A stretch of DNA of 64,000 nt from Chitinophagaceae bacterium (GCA_023229465.1 JALNZE010000002.1:124001-188000); one strand, 5' to 3'; shown: positions 35,650-43,130, counted from the first letter of the stretch. Numbers and translations are program-made. Notes: generated by a model from the sequence alone, not told the origin.

Positions 35650-36444
35650 ATGAGACTTCTGCTAACCCTTAACACTACTGATAATAACCCGGTACTGCCG
35701 ATTAATTACCAGTACCCGCTTTCAGCTGTTATTTATAAAATAATACAGCGGGCCGATGCGCGCTATGCCGAATTCCTGCATAATAAGGGATATGGGGCGG
35801 AACATAAACATTTTAAACTATTTACATTCTCTGATCTTACAATCCCATTTAAAATTCAGCAGGACAGGCTATTGCTAACAGGCAGGGAAGCAAAGCTGAT
35901 CATTTGCTTTCATATACCTGAAGCAATGGAAAATTTTGTGAAAGGATTGTTCGTACATCAGCAGTTTGAAATAGCCGATATAAAAAGCAGGGTACAATTT
36001 ACGGTAAGCCAGGTAGAAATGATACCGGTACTAAACGGCATACACAGCAGTGATAAAGAGGTTGCTGTGCAGTTGCAACCCTTATCACCTGTTGTAGCGG
36101 GAATGAAGAATGATAAAGGAAACTATGATTATCTCTCCCCCCAGGAACCGGCATTTAAAAAAGCCATTGTGTATAACTGGAAAGAGAAATATGCCACTTT
36201 ATATGGTCAAGCGGCGGCTGAAGCTGTGTTCAGTAAATTACAATTAGAGGTTACACAAGCACACGATACCCGTTCCCGTTTAATAACTATTAAGGCAAAT
36301 ACCGAACAACAAACCAGGATAAGGGGGTTTACGCATTTTAAGTTGAACGTGCAGGCCCCCAAATTAGCCCTGGAACTGGCAATGGGTGCGGGTTTAGGAT
36401 TATATAATAGTCAGGGGATGGGGTGTGTGGGGGTGTGCCCATGA
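35650..36444 (+). CDS. cas6: CRISPR-associated endoribonuclease Cas6 (orphan)
   Basis: A 264-residue Cas6 with a ferredoxin-like N-terminal half (MRLLLTLNTTDN, YPLSAVIYKII, KHFKLFTFSDLTIPF) and the Cas6-diagnostic C-terminal glycine-rich loop GAGLGLYNSQGMGCVG. Histidines in LHNKGYGAEHKHF near 40-53 are candidates for the active site. I used the ATG at 35650, not the upstream TTG. Cas6 cuts CRISPR precursor RNA within repeats, but no array and no other cas gene is in the window. It is followed by a broken WYL-type regulator and IS remnants, so it is probably left over from a lost locus. Confidence 0.88.
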   Translation: MRLLLTLNTTDNNPVLPINYQYPLSAVIYKIIQRADARYAEFLHNKGYGAEHKHFKLFTFSDLTIPFKIQQDRLLLTGREAKLIICFHIPEAMENFVKGLFVHQQFEIADIKSRVQFTVSQVEMIPVLNGIHSSDKEVAVQLQPLSPVVAGMKNDKGNYDYLSPQEPAFKKAIVYNWKEKYATLYGQAAAEAVFSKLQLEVTQAHDTRSRLITIKANTEQQTRIRGFTHFKLNVQAPKLALELAMGAGLGLYNSQGMGCVGVCP

Positions 36445-36551
36445 TACCAGTTTTGAAAAACAGCAATGAATGAACGGTAAAGAACGGGCCAGGTTCCGGT
36501 AACAACATAGACAAACCACCTTAGTGAACAGGTAACCTATTAACCAATAAT

Positions 36552-37127
36552 ATGCTGAAATTACTCCGGTTATTAATGCTGCTTAGTGGTAACAGGCGTT
36601 ATACGCTGGCCGAACTAATGCAACGTTTTGATCAATCGGACCGTACCATTTATCGCCATTTGGAAGAGATAGAAAGCGCGGGTTTTGTATTGAACCGTAC
36701 CGGCGGAACCTATCAGTTACAAACGGATAACCCTGCCGTAAAATCGCTGCGAAAGCTCCTGCATTTTTCTGAAGAGGAAGCGTATGTTTTGTATAAAACC
36801 ATCGCCCTGCTGCAGGGAACTTCGCCCATTAAAGACAGGCTTGCGGGCAAGTTGAATGCCTTGTACGATTTTAGGGCGCTATCGCTGCTGCCGGGCAGGA
36901 ACAGTCATGAAGCCGTAGCCGTTGGAAGAAAAAATTATCTCTTTGCCGGTAGCCATGCTGCAGCACAAAGATCCGCCATCTTCTACAGTTTATTAGCTAC
37001 CTGCAAAAATTATCAGGTGAATCCTACCGAATGGATGCAGGATGTATTAACTCGAATTGCTGGCTATCCTATTAACAAAATACAAGAACTCTTACCTCAA
37101 AACTGGAAGCCCACCCCAAGCGAATAA
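36552..37127 (+). pseudogene. WYL/DeoR-type regulator truncated and fused to an IS66 transposase tail
   Basis: Residues 1-118 are the N-terminal part of a WYL-type regulator: a helix-turn-helix (LLSGNRRYTLAELMQRF, DRTIYRHLEEIESAGF) and the start of the following helical region (FSEEEAYVLYKTIALL). From about residue 120 the frame switches to the IS66 transposase C-terminus: VAVGRKNYLFAGSHAAAQR, AIFYSLLATCK, MQDVLTRI and PINKIQELLPQNWKP. The regulator has lost its WYL domain. Such regulators often sit next to cas genes, so this and cas6 probably belonged together. Whether the chimera is expressed is unknown. Confidence 0.85.
36909..37127 (+). mobile_element. IS66-family transposase C-terminal remnant
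   Basis: The 3' end of an IS66 transposase, about 72 codons, joined in frame to the regulator upstream. The rest of the element is missing. Confidence 0.85.
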
Positions 37128-37162
37128 AATATTAGTGGGTCAACATCCCACAATAATATTTT
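37126..37162. terminator. hairpin after the IS66 remnant
   Basis: AAAATATTA-GTGGG and CCCAC-aa-TAATATTTT are complementary around a 7-nt loop, with A and T runs on the outside. It could act as a terminator in both directions, between the chimera and the IS91 tail. Confidence 0.6.
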
Positions 37163-37194
37163 GCTATGCTTCATTAAGGGTATTGGTGGGGGGC

Positions 37195-37410
37195 TTACAC
37201 CAGTGTTCCGGTTTTGCAGCAAGGGCAACGGCGTAAAAGCGTTTTAATGGGTTTGCCGCTTGTGGGCACCTTCAACTCTTTTTGTAAAGCCTGTAACCTG
37301 CCTCTTTTCCAGTTGCTGCTCAGTATTCCGTAATGCCTGATACGAACAAATCTTTTAGGCAGTATATGCTGGCTGAACCTTCTTACAAACTCCTGGTTGC
37401 ATAGCGTCAT
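37195..37410 (-). mobile_element. IS91-family transposase C-terminal fragment
   Basis: About 71 codons read EFVRRFSQHILPKRFVRIRH, YGILSSNWKRGRLQAL and a terminal zinc-ribbon half CPCCKTGTLV. This matches the C-terminal region of IS91 (Y2) transposases. The catalytic tyrosine region and the N-terminus are absent, so it is a dead remnant. Confidence 0.85.
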
Positions 37411-37434
37411 TTGTTTATTTCTGCCCCCTGTTTT

Positions 37435-37465
37435 ATAAAAAATTGAAAATCACAAAATCATAACC
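37435..37465. repeat. direct repeat a, copy 2
   Basis: Near-identical to the DNA that ends the KilA-N gene at 35114-35144, here without the rest of that gene. Confidence 0.7.
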
Positions 37466-37471
37466 GGGTGA

Positions 37472-37591
37472 ACACCCCCATTCTCAAAAATCTCCCCTTC
37501 CCTGTTAAGGAATAAAAATAAAAAACAGGCAAATAGAGGAAGGTTGTAAAATAATAGATATATTTATTCTGCCCGGGATTTTTACTCCCCC
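37472..37591. repeat. direct repeat b, copy 2
   Basis: Aligns without gaps to 35312-35431. Together repeats a and b show that about 2.2 kb carrying cas6, the chimera and the IS91 tail is bracketed by duplicated DNA. The ~125 bp after it hold no gene I can name. Confidence 0.85.
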
Positions 37592-37717
37592 CAGTGCAGC
37601 TGTGTTTGCCTGTGTAGTACACATAGCCCGTTTGCTTTGCCACCTACACTTTACGTTGGATTTACTCTTGACCGATAACCAAGATGTGGCGGATGATAAC
37701 ATGGGAGAGTTTTGGCT

Positions 37718-38488
37718 TTACAAGCTTAAATTGAAGGTTATGATCAACTGCTCAATGATCTGATTGATAGTGATATTGGCCATACCCTGATTTTTTAATA
37801 GCCGTTTTATATTGGGATTTTCTGTTCTGATTATTTCAATATACTGAAGCAAATCTGCTTTTACTATGTTGGGCACTGGTACAATGGTACCCGGTGTTAA
37901 GGTCGCGGTTAAGCGAATGACATCATTTCTATGTTTTGTGATATCGTCTTGCTGTACCTCATGACCTTCTGCTTTTCGCCTGGCATTGTTAAGAAAAGCC
38001 CTTGCCTTTAAACAAATAAGCGCTATTTCATTAGCAAGATGAAGCCCATCTGTAAGCTGTGTGTTTGCCAGGGTAAAGCTGTAGTATTCATCATCTAATA
38101 ATATGGCAGATAAACTGGATGCTTCCTCCCCGGTTGGAATATTTGTGAGGTGCATGCCCGGTATTTCTTTTATCAGATCGGGTTTACGGGAAAATAATTC
38201 AAGCATATAGGGATAACCGGCAACGTTGGGTTTTATGAACCTGTAAAAACTTTTTTTCTCGCCCACTTCTGCAATGACGTATTCACCGTCTTTGATAAAC
38301 TGCCAAAAGTGGTTTACAAATTCATCTGACAATGCTTCAATGATTAAGATAATATCCAGGTCCTTTGTAGCACGGAAAGGCAAACCTTTTTGTTCCATTT
38401 GCCAATCGCAAGCACCACCTCCAATGAGGATGTAATGATCTGTGTAAGGTTGAAAGTGCTCTATAAATAGATATAAGCCAGTTACCAT
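37718..38488 (-). CDS. AbiEii-like nucleotidyltransferase (putative toxin)
   Basis: A 256-residue protein whose N-terminal part fits the nucleotidyltransferase fold of the AbiEii/AbiGii type: YILIGGGACDW (GG motif) followed by FRATKDLDIILI (DxD-like metal site) near 20-48. The C-terminal part is helical. Its start overlaps the stop of the upstream regulator by 7 bp, the usual arrangement of type IV toxin-antitoxin pairs. By analogy it could transfer nucleotides to tRNA and block growth. Family assignment rests on these motifs only. Confidence 0.65.
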   Translation of the reverse strand: MVTGLYLFIEHFQPYTDHYILIGGGACDWQMEQKGLPFRATKDLDIILIIEALSDEFVNHFWQFIKDGEYVIAEVGEKKSFYRFIKPNVAGYPYMLELFSRKPDLIKEIPGMHLTNIPTGEEASSLSAILLDDEYYSFTLANTQLTDGLHLANEIALICLKARAFLNNARRKAEGHEVQQDDITKHRNDVIRLTATLTPGTIVPVPNIVKADLLQYIEIIRTENPNIKRLLKNQGMANITINQIIEQLIITFNLSL

Positions 38489-39456
38489 TCCATGTCATTT
38501 AAAAAGTCCTGTAATGCCCTTTGTATTCTTTCGTCCTGTTCCTGTTGCATTGATAAGTATAAAGATAATTTATCCACTTTATTGCGTTGAGAAAGCAATA
38601 AGGGATTGTAATGCCAAACTTCTATTTTATAACCGCCGTTTTTGCTATCGATATTCTTTAAACTGCCTTTTAAGGAACGGAATTCATCTTTGCCAATGGC
38701 ATAAGTTTTTTGTAAACTTTCAGCTAACATACTGTAAGCGGCTAATGCAGTGTCGCCACTGATTTTAAAATGCTTGCTGTTTGGCAAATCATCTGTGAAG
38801 AAAATTTCCCGAACCGGTGTATTTAACAGAGGCAATGCTTTGTGCCAAAGTTCTTTTTTTGACAGATTAAATTTTACAGACTTTTCTTTTGAACCCTCTA
38901 CAGAAAGCAACTGCGCATTCTGCAATTCTTTGATAAGCCTGGTGATGGTCATAGTAGAATATTGCAAGAGGCTGGCGATTTGCTGAAACGGTCTTTGCTC
39001 CAATGAAGCCACCTGCAAGTGATATAAGATGGCGAATTGTGCCGGGGCAGTTAATTTTTCCGCCATGGCGGCTGCCATATTTTGGCTGCTTGCCACATCG
39101 TTTAACTGCAGGAGTAATTCCGGCACAAATAGCTGCTTGAAAGGTTGTGCAAATGCAACTTGCTTTTCTATAAGCCTTTTCCGCTGCCAACTATCCAGTT
39201 TATCAAATACAAAAACCACAGGTACATGTAATAGCTGCCGGAGTTGGTTATTTTGTTTTTTAAGTTGATCGGGAGTACTATTTTCATCGTTTTCCAGTTC
39301 AGCCCATATCATTTTTTGGCCATTGAGCGTGCCATGGCTTATATTGTAATTAGATCTAAGGTACAAAGGCAGGTTTGCCAGCTCCGCTTTTTTGAGTGGT
39401 TTTATTCCAGCCTGTAAGCCGAAATATTGCTCCATATATTTAACTATTTCCCGCAT
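38482..39456 (-). CDS. winged-helix regulator, putative antitoxin partner
   Basis: I placed the start at the ATG at 39456 (MREIVKYMEQYFGLQ), 324 residues. The frame is open further up to 39648, but that part overlaps the truncated PIN gene and lacks conservation signs. Residues about 150-215 (FAILYHLQVASLEQRPFQQ, TMTITRLIKELQNAQLLSVEG) look like a MarR-type winged helix. The C-terminal ~90 residues contain SGDTALAAYSML, found in AbiEi-type antitoxins. Two TTATTGTGC direct repeats sit just before the start. Confidence 0.65.
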   Translation of the reverse strand: MREIVKYMEQYFGLQAGIKPLKKAELANLPLYLRSNYNISHGTLNGQKMIWAELENDENSTPDQLKKQNNQLRQLLHVPVVFVFDKLDSWQRKRLIEKQVAFAQPFKQLFVPELLLQLNDVASSQNMAAAMAEKLTAPAQFAILYHLQVASLEQRPFQQIASLLQYSTMTITRLIKELQNAQLLSVEGSKEKSVKFNLSKKELWHKALPLLNTPVREIFFTDDLPNSKHFKISGDTALAAYSMLAESLQKTYAIGKDEFRSLKGSLKNIDSKNGGYKIEVWHYNPLLLSQRNKVDKLSLYLSMQQEQDERIQRALQDFLNDMEW

Positions 39457-39460
39457 TGTA

Positions 39461-39491
39461 GCACAATAATAACATAAAAAATGCACAATAA
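39461..39491 (-). promoter_or_regulatory. direct-repeat candidate operator of the regulator/nucleotidyltransferase pair
   Basis: TTATTGTGC occurs twice on the minus strand (39469-39461 and 39491-39483), 22 bp apart, about two helical turns, and ends 5 bp before the ATG at 39456. Position and spacing suggest autoregulation by the winged-helix protein; this is inference. Confidence 0.45.
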
Positions 39492-39569
39492 CAATAAAAA
39501 TGTTAGTATGCAAAAATATGTTAGGTGGTTCAATCTTAACAAAGCCCCATCCTGGTAAGTACTTAAAAT

Positions 39570-39737
39570 TTAGCTGTTTGTCAGGGATTCTTTTGCCTCT
39601 CTCTGTTCTGATTCTAAGATTTCTCCTTTCACAAAATCTGTTGTGCATATTTCAAAATCCAATGCGAAGAATTCAGGCAACGCCTGAATCTTGATAATGT
39701 CAAAGAACACACTGCTATCTGTAATAATTAGTTTCAT
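39570..39737 (-). pseudogene. truncated PIN-domain gene
   Basis: 55 codons begin MKLIITDSSVFFDIIKIQAL and continue to DFEICTTDFVKGEILESEQ, the N-terminal part of a PIN ribonuclease (first Asp at residue 7, Glu near 39). A full PIN domain has about 130-150 residues, so the C-terminal catalytic acids are missing. Its ATG overlaps the stop of the XRE/ImmA gene (ATGA), so the pair was one operon. It is probably a dead toxin. Confidence 0.75.
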
Positions 39738-40804
39738 ACTATCTGATGCAATTGTTCTTTAAATTTCCAAGCACTCATTCCGAGATAGTATGCTGCTTCA
39801 TTAATGGTCAAAATTTCTTTTGACAAACCCATGTAAACCAACCGTTGCATCTTCACTGGTTTTTCTTTGCTCATAAATTTCCCCGGTTCATTCAGGTGCA
39901 ACTTTCTTTCTCTGTAACCAATATTGAAACGCTTATAAATAAAACTGGTGATGATGCCGAGATGCAAAGCCCTTGCGAAAACAGCAGAGAAAGAAATTCC
40001 CCATCTTTCTTTAATCAGTATCAATTCGTTTTGATAAAAATGGAAACGGTCTTTGCTCAATTCCTTCTTTGCCATATCCGCAGGATACAAAACAGCAGAT
40101 GAAAAAATGTGACACAATTTTTCTATTTCTTTTTCAGGAAGTTTTTTGGAGAACTGCAAGGAGTGGTGTGCCAATTCATGCAAAGCAGTTAATCTTTTTC
40201 TCACAACATCTTCTCCTTGCTTCACACTTTTTTTCAGGACAATTATTTTTTTGCCGTCAACATCTGCTTTCATTCCATCAAAACCATCGGGAGCATCCAA
40301 CTCAATTACTTTGTAACCTTTGTCCTCTAACATTTCAACTACATCATGAATCGGGTCATAACCAAGTTTCCAAACTTCTCTTAATTTTTTTGCAGCAGTT
40401 TCGGCATCATCAGCATTCTCAATTACTTTATCATAAACAAAATATTCCGATTTCTCATTTGGGTTTATCAAATGTTCCAATTCCAAATAGCGTTCACAAT
40501 TTTCCTTTGCTTTTTCTTCCACCGACAACTGTTCGGTTTTTGAAATCTTTGAAGAATACTTTCGGTAATCAATATTTTTCAGTTCTACTTTGACAGTGGG
40601 AACTGAATAAAAATAATCCACAGGCACATTCAACACATTTGACAAAGCAAGCAACACCTGACTGTCAGGTTTCATTTTACCTTGTTCGTATTTATGCAAT
40701 GCCTGACGGGAAACAACTTTTTCAAGTTTGTTTTCCAAGTCCTGTAAGGACATACCAGCCATTTTTCGGGCTGACACCAGTTTATTTCCAAATACATTTT
40801 CCAT
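39734..40804 (-). CDS. XRE-family regulator fused to ImmA/IrrE-type metallopeptidase
   Basis: The start is the ATG at 40804 (MENVFGNKLVSARKMAGMSL), 356 residues. Residues about 5-65 form an XRE helix-turn-helix (VSRQALHKYEQGKMKPDS). About 130-270 are a ZnMc peptidase of the ImmA/IrrE type with the zinc motif HELAHH in LTALHELAHHSLQF. Such proteins often act as antitoxins or regulators; here the partner is the truncated PIN gene. A palindrome-bearing promoter lies directly upstream. Confidence 0.9.
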   Translation of the reverse strand: MENVFGNKLVSARKMAGMSLQDLENKLEKVVSRQALHKYEQGKMKPDSQVLLALSNVLNVPVDYFYSVPTVKVELKNIDYRKYSSKISKTEQLSVEEKAKENCERYLELEHLINPNEKSEYFVYDKVIENADDAETAAKKLREVWKLGYDPIHDVVEMLEDKGYKVIELDAPDGFDGMKADVDGKKIIVLKKSVKQGEDVVRKRLTALHELAHHSLQFSKKLPEKEIEKLCHIFSSAVLYPADMAKKELSKDRFHFYQNELILIKERWGISFSAVFARALHLGIITSFIYKRFNIGYRERKLHLNEPGKFMSKEKPVKMQRLVYMGLSKEILTINEAAYYLGMSAWKFKEQLHQIV

Positions 40805-40832
40805 TGTGTTATTTATTTGAGTATTTTGACTT

Positions 40833-40868
40833 GTTGACAAAAGTAGTGTTTTTTTACTAATTGTCAAC
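40833..40868 (-). promoter_or_regulatory. promoter and candidate operator of the XRE/ImmA gene
   Basis: On the minus strand TACTTTTG (40845-40838) fits TAnnTTTG, with a -33-like GTTG about 19 bases upstream. An inverted repeat GTTGACA/TGTCAAC (40868-40862 and 40839-40833) covers both promoter elements. A dimeric XRE protein binding here would block its own promoter. Confidence 0.55.
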
Positions 40869-40917
40869 CACGAAGAATAAAAAGTTTTCAACACGCAGTA
40901 AAGAATAGCCCATGCAC

Positions 40918-40988
40918 CAAGTCAGGCTCTTTTGCAAGGCACACAAAGCCGACACACAGAAGCCAACCTTGCAAAAGAGCCTGCCTTG
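40918..40988. repeat. long inverted repeat
   Basis: Arms of 22 bp (40918-40939 and 40967-40988, core GGCTCTTTTGCAAGG) are complementary with one mismatch around a 27-bp loop. There is no U tract, so a simple terminator is unlikely. Confidence 0.8.
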
Positions 40989-41053
40989 TGCCAACGCTTC
41001 CGGGACACACTCTGCCACGGTGGACACAGATTAAAAATTTGAAGTACCAAGAC

Positions 41054-41267
41054 GAAGGGCGAACATATAATCGAGTAGGCGGCCTCACCGCTTGTAAGCG
41101 ATGAGGTGCGCCTCTCACACCACTGTACCCTTCCTTACGTCAGGGCAGGCCAGGCGGGTCTCGTATACAGCGGTTCATTAAGTTGCGGAGCTACTTTGGG
41201 CATAGTAATCGAGCATGGATTCATAACCTCTTTGTTGCAAACGTTTAAGGGTTACCGTTGTTCCCAG
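41054..41267 (-). mobile_element. group II intron 3' remnant, copy 1
   Basis: On the minus strand the first ~30 codons read GTTVTLKRLQQRGYESMLDY and a few more to TAA, fitting the extreme C-terminus of an intron-encoded reverse transcriptase/maturase. Then follow a domain V-like hairpin (CCGCTGTATACGAGACCC ... GGGTACAGTGG, enlarged loop), GTGTGAGAGG, and a domain VI-like stem with CCTACTCGAT. It is cut at its 5' side at exactly the same base as copy 2. Confidence 0.75.
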
Positions 41268-41278
41268 GTCTATCATGG

Positions 41279-41482
41279 CTACTTTTTTTCTCTGTTGTAA
41301 GGTGATTGATTGGTTGGATAAAGTGAAATTTTTTCTTCCGATGCTTTTGAATAAACAGCGGCTTCACTTCTTTTTAATTGGTAAGCAATCAAACCGGTTG
41401 GTGTATTTCCATCGGCTAATTTTTCTAATTTTTTTAAGTCGGCTGACGACCATTCTTTACCAGAATTTTGTAGATTTTTCAT
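41279..41482 (-). CDS. small conserved protein, third gene of a toxin-antitoxin operon
   Basis: A 67-residue basic protein: KEWSSADLKKLEKLADGNTP, IAYQLKRSEAAVYSKASEE, ISLYPTNQSPYN. It matches a small Bacteroidota family with a helix-turn-helix/Myb-like look and the constant TNQSPY end. It lies 8 bp after the RelE-like gene and 11 bp before the intron remnant. Function unknown; DNA binding is a guess. Confidence 0.7.
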   Translation of the reverse strand: MKNLQNSGKEWSSADLKKLEKLADGNTPTGLIAYQLKRSEAAVYSKASEEKISLYPTNQSPYNREKK

Positions 41483-41490
41483 TTTGATAT

Positions 41491-41835
41491 TTATTTAAAG
41501 TTGTTTAAAATTCTTTGTTTGTCCTCATTCTCTTTATCGTTCTTATGATAAAGTTCAATAAATATTATTTTTTGTTCAGCTTCAAAGTGAGCATAAATTA
41601 ATCTCAACCCTGAATTTACTCCACGACCTTTTAATGCTTTACAGGCTATCTTTTTTACTTTAATGACACAGGTTTCCAAACCCAAATTATCAATACGAAA
41701 ACTAAACGGTGGTCTTTCTTGCGGTGTTACTTCCAGCACTTTTTTCACTACTTCCAAATCTTCGTTCAGCGTTCTGTATTTTTTCAACAGGCTTTTCAAG
41801 TCCTTATTAAATTCTACAAGTTCATCAAAGGTCAT
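41491..41835 (-). CDS. RelE/ParE-like toxin
   Basis: A 114-residue basic protein with the layout of RelE-type toxins: FNKDLKSLLKKYRTLNEDLE, a beta strand with IKVKKIACKALKG, then GRGVNSGLRLIYAHFEAEQK and FIELYHKNDKEN. Its start overlaps the stop of the upstream Panacea antitoxin gene (ATGA). By family it would cleave mRNA at the ribosome or otherwise block growth. Catalytic residues are not certain. Confidence 0.8.
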   Translation of the reverse strand: MTFDELVEFNKDLKSLLKKYRTLNEDLEVVKKVLEVTPQERPPFSFRIDNLGLETCVIKVKKIACKALKGRGVNSGLRLIYAHFEAEQKIIFIELYHKNDKENEDKQRILNNFK

Positions 41836-42635
41836 TGTTGTTCAATTTCGTCACCGTAGTTTCTCACCGAGAAAGGAGCATCTCTGTAAAAAGCTAATTC
41901 GTAATTTATTTCTTCTCCTTCTTTTGAAGCTAACCAAGGCATATCCTTATGAGAATAGTTGCTTATGGCAGCAGCACTCCAATCACTTAGTTGTTCAATC
42001 ACTCTATCAATTACTTCTTTCTCACTTGCTTTCAATTCAGTTAAATCGGCTTTCACCAAAGGCAAGTAACGGGTTTGAGGATAGCCATGATATTCTGTTT
42101 TCACTCTTTGCAACTGGCCTTTATCAATCATTTGTAAAACGATACTATCCAACTTTTGTGGAACCGGACCATAAGGCAACTTGCGATATTTTGCACCCGT
42201 TAAATGTTCTTCATACAATTCATAATAATTGAAGTCGGAAAAATAAAGCAGCTTGTAAAGCACCGTTTCACCAACATTCGGTTTACCTGCACAGCGTTCA
42301 AGAATATACAACAACACATTTTTAAACTTGCTGACCTGCAATGACGGAACAGAAATCCGTTCATCTGCCTTCTTTGATTTTGCTGCGGCTTTGACTTCCA
42401 AATCTTGATTAGCAGAAAAATCTTTAGATACAAAATCATCTAAAGAAAATCCTAACACCATAGAAAATCGTTGAAATTCAAGAACATCAACAGTTCTGTT
42501 TCCCAACTCTATTTGAGCCAAGGACGGTCTTGAAATCTTGACACTTTTCGCCAAATCTTCTTGAGACAACCCCTTCATTTTACGAAGTTCAGTTATCCTT
42601 TGACCTATTTGCTTTTGTGACAGTTTTATATTCAT
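41832..42635 (-). CDS. XRE-Panacea (DUF4065/SocA-like) antitoxin
   Basis: A 267-residue protein: XRE helix-turn-helix (about 8-62, LSQEDLAKSVKISRPSLAQI) and a Panacea/DUF4065 domain (about 105-255: VLYKLLYFSDFNYYELYEEH, GAKYRKLPYGPVPQ). Panacea domains neutralise many unrelated toxins. The coupled downstream gene is RelE-like, which fits a toxin-antitoxin operon. Its promoter carries a palindrome that could be its own operator. Confidence 0.9.
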   Translation of the reverse strand: MNIKLSQKQIGQRITELRKMKGLSQEDLAKSVKISRPSLAQIELGNRTVDVLEFQRFSMVLGFSLDDFVSKDFSANQDLEVKAAAKSKKADERISVPSLQVSKFKNVLLYILERCAGKPNVGETVLYKLLYFSDFNYYELYEEHLTGAKYRKLPYGPVPQKLDSIVLQMIDKGQLQRVKTEYHGYPQTRYLPLVKADLTELKASEKEVIDRVIEQLSDWSAAAISNYSHKDMPWLASKEGEEINYELAFYRDAPFSVRNYGDEIEQQ

Positions 42636-42663
42636 ATCAATTTTTTATTACAGTTCAACGGGG

Positions 42664-42703
42664 CAAAAATAAGCATTGTTTGAAAACAAAACAAATATTT
42701 GTT
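42664..42703 (-). promoter_or_regulatory. promoter and palindromic operator of the Panacea/RelE operon
   Basis: On the minus strand TTTG (42695-42692), 20 bases, TATTTTTG (42671-42664): an exact TTTG-N20-TAnnTTTG. The -33 element lies inside the perfect 14-bp palindrome AACAAATATTTGTT (42690-42703), so the XRE domain of the antitoxin could repress by covering it. The expected start is ~25 nt before the ATG at 42635. Confidence 0.7.
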
Positions 42704-42793
42704 CTAATTACAGAACCATACTGCCCAACGCACCAACGCTTCTGGGACACCCCTGCTTCTTTCGACACAGTATTCAGTTTGACAGACCGAGAA

Positions 42794-43007
42794 GAAGGGC
42801 GAACGCATAATCGAGTAGGCGGCCTCACCGCTTGTAAGCGATGAGGTGCACCTCTCACACCACTGTACCCTTCCTTACGTCAGGGCAGGCCAGGCGGGTC
42901 TCGTATACAGCGGTTCATTAAGTTGCGGAGCTACTTTGGGCATAGTAATCGAGCATGGATTCATAACCTCTTTGTTGCAAACGTTTAAGGGTTACCGTTG
43001 TTCCCAG
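42794..43007 (-). mobile_element. group II intron 3' remnant, copy 2
   Basis: A 214-bp copy nearly identical to 41054-41267, in the same orientation, exactly 1740 bp away. Both end at the same base on each side, with different DNA beyond the CTGGG edge. Confidence 0.75.
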
Positions 43008-43079
43008 TATGGGTGATTGGGCAATTGCCCATCCTCCCTTTCTTGTTCTGCTCCATACATTGTATAATCTGATTCATAT

Positions 43080-43130
43080 TGACCACTCTATCCTGTGATG
43101 CTGACCACCGATTCTGGTGATCGTGACCAC
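43080..43130. mobile_element. IS21-type terminal repeats
   Basis: TGACCAC occurs at 43080, 43102 and 43124, a strict 22-bp period. Multiple spaced repeats of this kind are typical of IS21-family ends. No istA or istB gene is present. The truncated RhuM gene starts directly after it. Confidence 0.65.

Larger units (their letters stand above)
40805..41278. other. 474-bp gene-free stretch between two toxin-antitoxin units
   Basis: It contains the XRE/ImmA promoter, a 22-bp long inverted repeat (40918-40988), the sequence CCAACGCTTCCGGGACAC at 40991-41008, and a 214-bp group II intron 3' remnant. No intact gene is supported. Confidence 0.7.

Noticed and set aside
35145..37700. CRISPR array near cas6
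   Set aside because: Only two copies of a 120-bp block 2.2 kb apart and a few 10-bp tandems are present. There are no 25-40 bp repeats with regular spacers.
39457..39648. N-terminal extension of the winged-helix regulator
   Set aside because: It overlaps the PIN remnant in another frame, is hydrophobic and irregular, and the operator-like repeats lie inside it.
40918..42748. Integron with attC sites around the toxin-antitoxin units
   Set aside because: GCCCAAC at 42723 resembles an attC box, but no matching GTTRRRY partner at the right distance and no integrase gene was found. The hairpin at 40918 lacks the R/L boxes.
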